DNA from: Deltaproteobacteria bacterium
GTDB taxonomy: Bacteria; Desulfobacterota; Desulfobaccia; Desulfobaccales; 0-14-0-80-60-11
Length of the DNA stretch: 17,698 bases
Direction of reading: 5' to 3'
Assembly: GCA_023381945.1 (NCBI GenBank)
Contig: JAMCQY010000352.1
Span: forward strand, 1 to 17,698
The position numbers and the translations under genes were made by a program. Position 1 is the stretch's first letter. The number at the start of each line of letters is the position of its first letter. The notes under the pieces were generated by a model. It was not told where the DNA came from and ran no database searches. It saw nothing but the letters and a program-made list of their open reading frames with translations. Shown here in pieces: positions 7,525 through 14,566 of this stretch.

Positions 7525-8013
7525 CTACTGCTTCACCTGGGCCTCGGCCGCGACGGAGGCCGGCACCACCAGGACCGGTACCGGCAGGCCGCGGTGGGCC
7601 ACCTCCCGGATCACCCGTTCGGTGACCGAGCCGATGATGTGCCGGCTGACAAAGCTGTGGCCGTGGCTGCCCAGGACCAGGAACTTCACCGGGCCCGCGC
7701 CTTCCAAGAAAGACAGGATGATTTCCGAGACATCCTGTTCACCCTCCAGCAAGTGGGGGCGCACCTCCACTCCGGCCGTCGCCCCCTTTTGAACCGCTTC
7801 ATCCAAAATTTTCCGAGCGTACGCCTGCTGTTCTTCTTCCAGATGCCGGTCAATAAAGGCGAAATAGCCTGACTTGCGGTGTTGCAGCACGGTCATGACA
7901 TCCACCGGCCGGTTCAAAAGGGACGCCAGAGAGAGGGCGGTTTCCATGGCCTCCCAGCCCGGGGCGGAGCCGTCCACCGCCACTACGATCGGTTTGCCGT
8001 TTGCTTCGGCCAT
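7525..8013 (-). CDS. Universal stress protein, UspA family
   Basis: This 162-residue cytoplasmic protein has one Usp domain. It begins with a beta strand IVVAVDGS (9-16) whose Asp14 matches the nucleotide-contacting residue. It ends with the ATP-binding signature G-2x-G-9x-G-S (Gly115, Gly118, Gly128, Ser129) in a GSHGHSFVSRHIIGSVTE segment, so it is probably of the ATP-binding type. Its ATG overlaps the stop of the upstream TIGR02186 gene by one base (TAATG), which implies translational coupling. It is the last gene of a three-gene operon. Usp proteins bind nucleotides and help survival under stress, but its specific partner is unknown. Confidence 0.9.
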   Translation of the reverse strand: MAEANGKPIVVAVDGSAPGWEAMETALSLASLLNRPVDVMTVLQHRKSGYFAFIDRHLEEEQQAYARKILDEAVQKGATAGVEVRPHLLEGEQDVSEIILSFLEGAGPVKFLVLGSHGHSFVSRHIIGSVTERVIREVAHRGLPVPVLVVPASVAAEAQVKQ

Positions 8014-8810
8014 TAATGGTGCCCTCCTTTCTTGAAGATCATCCCCACCAATAAGCCGACGCCCAGGGCGATGATCACCGCCATGATGCCGAATAGTAGA
8101 GGGTAGTTCTGGGATATATCGGTCAGCCAGTGTTCCAGGCCCACCTTCTTGATCAGAATGACGTCCTTGCCGTAACCCACCAGTTGCTTATCCTTGAAGG
8201 CGAAGGACTCTACTATATAACTGCCTTCGGTGGCCGCGGGGGGAAAACGGAAATAATGTTTGTAGAGCCGGCCTTCGGCGATCTCCAGGCGAGCGGGGTC
8301 GGAGACGATGTTATAGAGATTGGCTTCTTCCTTGATTTTTACCAGCCCCTTGAAGACCAGGTCGGCATCTTCGGGAGCGGCGTCACCGCGGACCAGGTGC
8401 AGTTTCATCTTTTTCTGCACTGCCGCGTAGCCCAGTTCCAGTTCTTGGGCAGTCTCCGGAGAGACTATCTGCTCGATGGGTTTGGTGCTGTGGATCTTGT
8501 ACATAAAGGGCGCGTCGGTGACTTCGTATTGCTTCACCGCCATCCAGAAAGGCCCCACCCTGCCCTTCATGGAAAGCTTCACTTCTTCGCTCTTTTCCGC
8601 GGTGAGCCGGACGATCAGGTCACAGTCGCGGACCGGACTAACCCCGAAAAAGTGGATCTGTTCACCATGGTATGACAGGCCGATCTCAATGAGGTGCTTG
8701 GAGGCCGAGGTCACTACCTTTTGCTGGTCCGCCGCGGCCGCGGTCTGGGCCAGACCCAGGCCTGAGCTGGCCAGAAAGAACGCCACCAGGAACGTCAATA
8801 TCCGCTTCAT
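8013..8810 (-). CDS. TIGR02186 family membrane-anchored protein
   Basis: The 265-residue protein has a signal peptide at about residues 1-26 (cleavage plausible near the AAAAD stretch), a long soluble region of about 210 residues rich in beta structure, and one C-terminal membrane helix (about 238-259) followed by KKGGHH. It would therefore face the periplasm and be anchored by its tail. This layout matches TIGR02186/Alph_Pro_TM, a family of unknown function often encoded beside TauE/SafE transporters, as it is here. The ATG at 8808-8810 follows the tauE-like stop codon after a single base, with a strong purine-rich ribosome binding site inside the end of that gene. It probably works with the transporter; the biochemical role is unknown. 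Confidence 0.8.
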   Translation of the reverse strand: MKRILTFLVAFFLASSGLGLAQTAAAADQQKVVTSASKHLIEIGLSYHGEQIHFFGVSPVRDCDLIVRLTAEKSEEVKLSMKGRVGPFWMAVKQYEVTDAPFMYKIHSTKPIEQIVSPETAQELELGYAAVQKKMKLHLVRGDAAPEDADLVFKGLVKIKEEANLYNIVSDPARLEIAEGRLYKHYFRFPPAATEGSYIVESFAFKDKQLVGYGKDVILIKKVGLEHWLTDISQNYPLLFGIMAVIIALGVGLLVGMIFKKGGHH

Positions 8811-8811
8811 C

Positions 8812-9750
8812 TTAGTGTCCCCCTCCCTTGGCCGGGGCCAGACTCACCAGATCGCTGGGAGTGAGGACCAGGTCTAAGAAGATCTTCACGGCCAGGATCA
8901 AGACGATGCCGGCCAAGAGGATGCGGATTTGCTCGCCCTTGAGCTTACGCCCGGCGATGGCCCCGAACTGAGCCCCGATGGTGGAGCCGAAAAGCAGAGT
9001 TAAGGCCAGCAGCAGGTCCACAGTCTTGTTCACCCAGGCTTGCTGCAAGGTAACATTGGCGGAGGTGAGAACGATTTGAAAGAGATCCGTGCCGATGGCG
9101 GCGATGGTAGGCATGCCGATGATATAAATCATGGCCGGCACCATGATGAAGCCGCCGCCCACGCCCAGCAGGGCCGCCATAAACCCTACAATGGCCCCGA
9201 TGCCGAAGGGGAAGAGGGCGGAAGTATGGATGCCGGAGCGATGGAAGTGCGTCTTCATCGGCAACTTCTGGAAGATCGCTCCCAGCTTGGCGCCGCCAAT
9301 CTCCTCGCTCACCGCAGCCTCCCCGCTCCTGCTGCGCCGGATGGTGCGCCAGGACTCGATGAACATGGCCCCGCCCACCAACCCTAACATGAGCACATAG
9401 ACGACCTTCATAACAAATTCAAAATTGCCCATGGCCCGGAGGTATTTGACAACCTGGACACCGATGGTGCCGCCGGCGATACCCCCAAAGAGAATGATCA
9501 GACCCATTTTGAAGTCGACGTTTCCCAGACGCCAATGGGCAAAGGCGCCAGACGAGGCCCCGGCGACGATCTGATTAGAATCCGAGGCCGCCGCCACCGC
9601 CGGCGGGATGCCGACCATCATTAATAAGGGGGTTAGCAGAAAGCCGCCCCCCACCCCGAAAAGACCGGAAAGGAAGCCCACCAGGCCGCCGGCCCCCAGG
9701 ATGATGAAAAAATTAATACTCATACCTGCAATGGGAAGATAAATCTCCAT
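8812..9750 (-). CDS. TauE/SafE family sulfite/sulfonate-type anion exporter
   Basis: The 312-residue integral membrane protein is built of two homologous halves. Each has the family hallmark GVGGGF (residues 32-37 and 196-201) after a G-x2-G-F segment, and between them lies a charged cytoplasmic loop at about 135-175. Members export sulfite, sulfoacetate or other organosulfur anions. I chose ATG 9748-9750 because GGGAGGG lies 10 bases upstream; a start 18 codons earlier would place that ribosome binding site inside the gene and overlap the mapped promoter region. It is the first gene of the operon with the TIGR02186 and usp genes. Substrate is not predictable; a sulfur anion is plausible for the suspected host. 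Confidence 0.87.
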   Translation of the reverse strand: MEIYLPIAGMSINFFIILGAGGLVGFLSGLFGVGGGFLLTPLLMMVGIPPAVAAASDSNQIVAGASSGAFAHWRLGNVDFKMGLIILFGGIAGGTIGVQVVKYLRAMGNFEFVMKVVYVLMLGLVGGAMFIESWRTIRRSRSGEAAVSEEIGGAKLGAIFQKLPMKTHFHRSGIHTSALFPFGIGAIVGFMAALLGVGGGFIMVPAMIYIIGMPTIAAIGTDLFQIVLTSANVTLQQAWVNKTVDLLLALTLLFGSTIGAQFGAIAGRKLKGEQIRILLAGIVLILAVKIFLDLVLTPSDLVSLAPAKGGGH

Positions 9751-9785
9751 TCTGCCTACTCCCTCCCGGTAAATTATTGGGAGAT

Positions 9786-9814
9786 AGTATGTTAAAATTC
9801 TCACAAGGTGTCAA
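9786..9814 (-). promoter_or_regulatory. Sigma70-type promoter of the tauE-like operon
   Basis: On the minus strand a perfect -35 TTGACA (9814-9809) is followed after 17 bases by a -10 CATACT (9791-9786). Transcription would start near 9779, about 30 bases before the tauE-like ATG. Confidence 0.72.
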
Positions 9815-9840
9815 GGCATTTTCTGGATAAAGTTAACGTG

Positions 9841-9853
9841 TTGCAAATTGCAG
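9841..9853. promoter_or_regulatory. TTGCA-N3-TGCAA-type operator in the divergent region
   Basis: TTGCAAATTGCAG matches 9 of the 10 arm bases of the inverted-repeat motif found three times at 16899-17009. It is centred about 68 bases upstream of the predicted tauE-like transcription start. A weaker half-site, TTGCACATTT, lies at 9975-9984. It is a candidate target of the NtrC-type regulator encoded next door. Confidence 0.45.
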
Positions 9854-10184
9854 CGTAATCCGATAAAGTGATGGAAATACCTTTGGTTGAGTATGAGGGT
9901 CAGCGGACTATGGCAAAAATTCCTTCTAGCTCCTCAGCTGTGCAAAAGTCCATAATTTCATCCAAAGGCAAGTGTTGCACATTTAAAACACTGGTGTCTG
10001 ATTACCACAATATACGCGGCTTTCAGCGGATGGGGCATATTTACCCGGGCGTGAGCAGCGCACCGGGTATGTCCTACGGAGTGGGATATATCTCACCGGT
10101 CCTTGCTGAATTTTTTTTGGGTGCTTGATAACAAGAGACTGGCTCGGCGGCCATAGGCCGCCCAATATCCGGTTGGAGGCGACC
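9854..10184. other. Region upstream of the histidine kinase; no gene supported
   Basis: An open frame of 86 codons (9868-10128) starts with GTG, has no ribosome binding site and has no recognisable protein features, so I treat it as noncoding. The stretch contains ACCCGG/CCGGGT arms (about 10042-10067) and a near-perfect 16-base palindrome GTGGGATATATCTCAC at 10081-10096, with one mismatch. A T8 run at 10111-10118 follows without a strong stem directly before it. No sigma54 consensus on the plus strand was found. Confidence 0.45.
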
Positions 10185-11621
10185 GTGCATCTGAACATTC
10201 GCCAAAAAGTGATCATCGGCCTGGTCACCTGCGTCCTGGCCGTTGGTTTTATCGGCGGCTTTTCCTACCACTATCTTCGGGCCATCGAAGTAAAACAGCA
10301 TATCGTGCAAATCGCTGATGACCTGCGGGAGATCATTCTGGAAATCCGGCGGTATGAGAAAAATTACCTCTTATACGGCGAGCAGGAGGATTTTCGTCAA
10401 AATCAGCAATACACCCAGAAGGCTCTCGAAGTGTTGTCTCAGATAGCTCCGGATGTGCAGAACCTGCGGGTCGCCAGCCAATTGGGCAGCTTTCGTCAGG
10501 AACTCCTGGCCTACCAGGAGTTGATGCAGCAATTGGCGGCTCAATTGAAGGAACGTGGCCAGCCTGACAGCCGCGGTCTGGAGGAGCAATTACGGAGCCG
10601 GGGCAAGGCCCTGGTGGACCTGTCAGTGGAGTTGGTGGCCTTCGAGCGCCGCCGCATCCTGGAGATCATCAACACCCTGAAGGGCCAGCTGTTAATCTCC
10701 ATGGCGGTTTTTCTCGGCTCCATGAGCTTTTTTACCCTGCTGGTCAGCCGCAAGATCCTGCGGCCGCTGCGGGTGATCGAGAGCACCACCCGCCGCATCG
10801 CTCAGGGAGATTTCAACCCCCTGCCGGTCCTGGATACCCGGGATGAGACCCAGCGGGTGGTGGAGGGCTTCAACCGCATGGTGCAGGAACTGGAGAAGCG
10901 CCAGGATCAACTGGTCCAGGGTAAGAAGATGTCCTCCCTCGGGGTGCTCACCGCCGGCATCGCCCACCAGCTTAACAACCCTCTGAATAACATCTCCACC
11001 TCCTGCCAGATCATCCTGGAGGAACTGGATGAGGGCGACAAGGAACTGCTGCGCAGGCTGCTGACCAACGTGGAGCAGGAGGTCTACCGGGCCCGGGACA
11101 TCGTCAAGGGCTTGTTAGAGTTCTCCCGGGTGCGGGACTTCGCCTTAAAAACGGTGCCCCTGGAGGACGTAGTGAACCGCTCCACCCGGTTGATCTCCAG
11201 CCAGGTGCCGCCGGGGATCGACGTGGTCACCGAGATCCCCGATGACCTGATCCTGCAGTTGGACCCCCAGCGGATGCAGGAGGTCTTCCTGAACCTCTTG
11301 ATGAACGCCACCCAGGCCGTCAAAGAACCTCCCGGAGAGATTAAGATTTCCGCCTGGACCGAGGGCCGGGAAGCCGTGATCACCGTGGCCGATACCGGCG
11401 TCGGCATTCCCAAGGAAGAGTTGGACCGCATCTTTGACCCCTTCTTCACCACCAAAGAGGTGGGCGCGGGCACCGGTTTAGGCCTCTCCATCGCCTACGG
11501 CATCATCGAAAAACATCATGGGACGATCTCGGTGGAGAGCAAGGAGGGCGAAGGCACCAGATTCACCATCCGGATGCCCTATAACCCGGAAGCCACGGTG
11601 GAAGAGAGGGCCGCCTTATGA
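10185..11621 (+). CDS. Membrane sensor histidine kinase (NtrB-type, HAMP domain)
   Basis: The 478-residue protein starts at GTG 10185, chosen because GGAGG lies 5 bases upstream (10175-10179); a TTG 60 bases earlier has no such support. A membrane helix at 9-31 and a second at about 168-188 bracket a mostly helical periplasmic sensor of about 135 residues with no Cache or PAS signature I can see. A HAMP linker (about 190-245) leads to the H-box AHQLNNPLN with phospho-acceptor His261. The N-box has Asn374. ATP-binding boxes are DTGVGIP (403-409), FDPFFTTK (418-425) and GTGLGLS (429-435). The stop overlaps the start of the response regulator gene by four bases (ATGA), so the two form a coupled pair. 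The sensed signal is unknown. Confidence 0.92.
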   Translation: MHLNIRQKVIIGLVTCVLAVGFIGGFSYHYLRAIEVKQHIVQIADDLREIILEIRRYEKNYLLYGEQEDFRQNQQYTQKALEVLSQIAPDVQNLRVASQLGSFRQELLAYQELMQQLAAQLKERGQPDSRGLEEQLRSRGKALVDLSVELVAFERRRILEIINTLKGQLLISMAVFLGSMSFFTLLVSRKILRPLRVIESTTRRIAQGDFNPLPVLDTRDETQRVVEGFNRMVQELEKRQDQLVQGKKMSSLGVLTAGIAHQLNNPLNNISTSCQIILEELDEGDKELLRRLLTNVEQEVYRARDIVKGLLEFSRVRDFALKTVPLEDVVNRSTRLISSQVPPGIDVVTEIPDDLILQLDPQRMQEVFLNLLMNATQAVKEPPGEIKISAWTEGREAVITVADTGVGIPKEELDRIFDPFFTTKEVGAGTGLGLSIAYGIIEKHHGTISVESKEGEGTRFTIRMPYNPEATVEERAAL

Positions 11622-12982
11622 GACGCGGCAAGATCCTCATCGTCGAAGACGAGACCATAGCCCGGGAAAACATAGACCACGTCCTCAAGAAAGAGGGCTA
11701 TGACACCGTAGCGGTGGACAGCGGCGTCCGGGCCTTCAAAGAACTGGAGAAAGAGGAATTCGACCTGGTAATGACCGACCTGAGGATGCAGCAGGTGGAC
11801 GGCATGCAGGTCCTGGAGCGCACCAAGGAGCTTTACCCTGACACCGAGGTAGTGGTGATCACCGGCTTTGCCACCGTTTCCACCGCGGTGGAGGCCATGC
11901 AGAAGGGGGCTTACCACTACCTGCCGAAGCCTTACAAAATCGATGAAGTGCGCATCCTGGTGCGCAAAGCCCTGGAGAAACGCTGGCTGCGCCAGGAGGT
12001 CACCGACCTGAAGCGCCAGGTGCAGAGCCAGCGGGCCGTGCCTTTCCTGGTGGGCAAGAGCCCCAAGATCGAGGTGCTGAAGCAGACCATCGAACAGATT
12101 GCCCCCAGCGACGCCACTGTGCTCATTCTGGGCGAGACCGGCACCGGCAAGGAACTGGTGGCCAAGGCTATCCATCACCTGAGCCTCAGGGCCGAAAAAC
12201 GTTTCCTGGCCATCAACTGCGGCGCCTTCAGCGAAGAATTGCTGGCCAATGAACTGTTCGGGCACGAACGGGAAGCCTTCACCGGGGCCCGGGGGGTGAA
12301 GAAAGGGCTGCTGGAAGCGGCCACCGGCGGCACCGTCTTTCTTGACGAAATCGGCGAGATGCCCGCCAGCATGCAGGTTAAGCTGCTGCGGGTGCTCCAG
12401 GAGAAGACCCTGATGCGGGTGGGCGCCACTTCGGAGATTCCCGTGGATATCCGCGTCCTGGCCGCCACCAACAAGGATTTAAAGGGGGAGGTGGAGCGGG
12501 GCGCTTTCCGGCAAGACCTATATTACCGGATTAATGTGGTGACCCTGCAAGTGCCTCCTCTGGTGGAGCGCCAGGATGATATCCCGCTGCTCAGCCAGCA
12601 CTTTCTGCGCAAATACGCCGAGGCCCAGGACAAGACGGTGGACAAGATCGCTCCGGAGGTCATGGCCGCCCTGCAAAGTTATGAATTCCCCGGCAATATC
12701 CGCGAGCTGGAAAATATTATGGAGCGGGCCGTGACCCTGTGCGCCGGGGGGGTCATCGAGATGCAGCACCTGCCGCTGGATTTCCAGCAGCCGCATATGT
12801 TCCAGGTCCAGCGCCACCAGAAACGGGAATTCCACACCCTGGAGGAGAACGAAAAGGAATATATCTCCTGGGTGGTCAAACAGGTGAACGGCAACAAGAC
12901 CAGGGCCGCAGAAATCCTGGGCATCGACCGGGTCTCCCTCTGGCGCAAAATGAAACGCTATGATCTGAACGGCGGAAGTTGA
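11618..12982 (+). CDS. Sigma54-dependent response regulator, NtrC family
   Basis: The 454-residue protein has a receiver (about 5-120; acidic Glu10/Asp11, phospho-acceptor Asp54, Thr82, Lys104), a sigma54-activating AAA+ domain (about 143-380) and a Fis-type helix-turn-helix (about 411-449). Walker A is GETGTGKE (172-179) and Walker B is TVFLDEIGEM (239-248). The sigma54-contact loop reads EAFTGA (219-224) instead of the usual GAFTGA, with the essential FTGA kept. It is translated together with the upstream kinase, its probable phosphate donor. It should bind inverted repeats far upstream of sigma54 promoters. The TTGCA-N3-TGCAA sites in this window are candidates. I do not assign a named regulator. 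Confidence 0.93.
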   Translation: MRRGKILIVEDETIARENIDHVLKKEGYDTVAVDSGVRAFKELEKEEFDLVMTDLRMQQVDGMQVLERTKELYPDTEVVVITGFATVSTAVEAMQKGAYHYLPKPYKIDEVRILVRKALEKRWLRQEVTDLKRQVQSQRAVPFLVGKSPKIEVLKQTIEQIAPSDATVLILGETGTGKELVAKAIHHLSLRAEKRFLAINCGAFSEELLANELFGHEREAFTGARGVKKGLLEAATGGTVFLDEIGEMPASMQVKLLRVLQEKTLMRVGATSEIPVDIRVLAATNKDLKGEVERGAFRQDLYYRINVVTLQVPPLVERQDDIPLLSQHFLRKYAEAQDKTVDKIAPEVMAALQSYEFPGNIRELENIMERAVTLCAGGVIEMQHLPLDFQQPHMFQVQRHQKREFHTLEENEKEYISWVVKQVNGNKTRAAEILGIDRVSLWRKMKRYDLNGGS

Positions 12983-13304
12983 TATTCAAAGTTAAAAGTA
13001 AAAAGTCAAAAGTCAAAAGTTAGACCTCACGCCAAGACGCCAAGGCGCAAAGAAAGGCGCAAAATGTAGGGTGCGCATTGCGCCAAAATGGCGGGCGGGA
13101 CGCCCGCCCCGCCAAAGCTTTTTCCTTGGTAGCGCAGGCTTCCAGCCTGTAGCGCGTAGGGCGGGAAAGCGCCAGCGCATCCCGCCATTGGCCGGCGGCG
13201 GCTCAAGATGTCTGCGATGCCGGCCCTACCCGCTCCCCCCTCACTCCACACCCAATCCCATATATTGTTAAAAACCTCCCCTTTCTGCAAAAAATCGAGG
13301 CTTT
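12983..13304. repeat. Repeat-dense intergenic region
   Basis: No gene is seen. From left to right: a run of AAAGT/AAAAGTC short tandem repeats (12988-13021); the CTCACGCCAAGACGC repeat (13025-13052); a GGGTGCGCATTGCGCC palindrome (about 13069-13084); GGCGGGCG/CGCCCGCC arms (13090-13108); an inverted copy of the GCAGGCT family (13127-13155); and palindromic family A copy 2 (13156-13187). The remaining bases to 13304 show nothing recognisable. Confidence 0.6.
13156..13187. repeat. Palindromic repeat family A, copy 2
   Basis: Reverse-oriented copy with arms GGCGGGA and TCCCGCC and a GCGCCAGCGC-type core. It abuts the GCAGGCT-family unit on its left. Confidence 0.75.
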
Positions 13305-13587
13305 TTGATATCTTTTTTGGCGAGCCTGGGACCTGACCTTTGACCATTTACCCGTGCCGGTTCACCAAGAATTTTCCGCATTTTGAGCCGCATTCTTGCC
13401 GCATAGAATCGGAGGCGTTCTGGTGGTAAGCCGCTTGATTTTCAGCAGATTCCGGAGCAGGGCCGCCACCGTTGCGGAAAGGTATAGTAAGGCACGGAAG
13501 GGAGAACGTTGACGGAACATCGGGTCATGATAAATTGCTCCATTAGCAAAATTTCGCAGATATCGGGGCTTTGGAAAAAGATATCAA
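13305..13587. other. Segment bounded by a 13-base inverted repeat; possible eroded insertion
   Basis: TTGATATCTTTTT at 13305-13317 and its exact reverse complement at 13575-13587 bound about 283 bases. On the minus strand inside it, a frame without a start codon stays open for about 75 codons to a stop at 13362-13364 (contains HDPMFRQRSPFRALLYLS). I cannot match it to a family. It may be a remnant of another mobile element or a chance open frame. Confidence 0.25.
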
Positions 13588-13638
13588 GGTCGGCGGCTTG
13601 AGGGCCAGCAAAGATGAGGAAATTGGCAATCTAAAAGT

Positions 13639-13670
13639 GGCAGGATGCGCTGCGCTTTCCCGCCCTACAG
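13639..13670. repeat. Palindromic repeat family A, copy 3
   Basis: Forward-oriented copy (one arm reads GGCAGGA) placed exactly where the recognisable transposase sequence begins. It is a direct repeat of the copy at 14489-14520. Confidence 0.75.
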
Positions 13671-14429
13671 CTCTGTTCCTGGGTGACCGGGGTTATGCCC
13701 GCCGGGAGGCGATCTTCCACGTGCTCCAAGGGGGCGGCCAAGTGCTGGTACGCACCAATCTTACTAATCTGCCGTTGGTGAAGGAATCGGGCGTTCCCTT
13801 TCCGTTGTTGGAGCATCTGCGCACCCTAACCGGGACCGAACTGGGCGACTGGGATGTTTACGTGCCCCATGCCAACCAGCTGATTCCGGGTCGAATCTGC
13901 GCCTTGAAAAAGAATAAACTCGCCACCGAGAAAGCCATACGCAAAGCCATGGAGGGCAGCCGCAAACAAGGCTACCGCCCTCGCCCTGAGACCCTGGAAG
14001 CCGCAGCATATACCATGGTCTTTACCACCTTGAAGAGAGATGAATTTAAGCCTGCCAAAATCCTGGAAATGTATCGGGGACGCTGGCAAGTGGAGTTGGT
14101 CTTCAAACGCTTAAAATCCCTTTTGGGTCTTGGTCATCTAAAGAAGACCGATGGGACGTGGCTGCAAGGCAAGTTGCTGGTAGCCTTCCTCATTGAGGCC
14201 CTCATTGCCTCAGCAGAAAGATTTTTTCCCTGGGGCTACCCTTTATCGCCCGAAACGCAACCGATGTCTTTGGAGAGAAACCTCGCTTATGGCTCATCTG
14301 GTTAGCCTTGCAGTAAACCCTAATTTGAGCTTACGACGATGTTGGAAAAATTGGCAGCAAATTTCCTTGGATTTACGTGAGCCACCGCGTAAGCGGTTGT
14401 TACAATTGGATAAATTAAAAACCCTCTAA
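13671..14429 (+). pseudogene. IS4-family transposase remnant, 5'-truncated and frameshifted
   Basis: The fragment opens with FLGDRGYARREA, holding the second catalytic Asp of an IS4-type DDE transposase. It continues to MYRGRWQVELVFKRLK, which is the IS4 YREK signature (Y-2-R-3-E-6-K). The N-terminal part with the first catalytic Asp is missing; in its place is a palindromic repeat (13639-13670). Near 14245-14260 the frame shifts by +1: the first frame stops at 14305, while the other carries the family-like tail (WRETSLMAHLVSLAVNPNLS) to a stop at 14427-14429. No terminal inverted repeats or target duplication were recognised. The element cannot make an active transposase. Confidence 0.87.
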
Positions 14430-14488
14430 AAGTGATAACCGCTCTTAAGTTAGCGCTTATGGGCGAGACGCCTGTGCCACCAGCTAAT

Positions 14489-14520
14489 GGCGGGATGCGC
14501 TGCGCTTTCCCGCCCTACGG
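14489..14520. repeat. Palindromic repeat family A, copy 4
   Basis: Forward-oriented full copy with perfect GGCGGGA / TCCCGCC arms and a CCCTACGG border. It lies between the transposase relic and the end of the Lon-type gene, 46 bases before the latter's stop codon position. Confidence 0.78.
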
Positions 14521-14566
14521 TTTTTTCCCTTTCCCCTTATAAACCTTTTCCCCATTTCCCCAGCAC

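Noticed and set aside
9971..9985. Sigma54 promoter AGGCAAGTGTTGCAC before the kinase gene
   Set aside because: The spacing between GG and GC is 8 bases instead of 10, which sigma54 does not tolerate well.
9868..10128. Plus-strand frame of 86 codons before the kinase gene
   Set aside because: GTG start without a ribosome binding site, no recognisable domain, and it overlaps probable regulatory palindromes.
11579..12265. Minus-strand open frame of 228 codons opposite the response regulator
   Set aside because: Antisense shadow of a clear NtrC-family gene; no motif and low-complexity composition.
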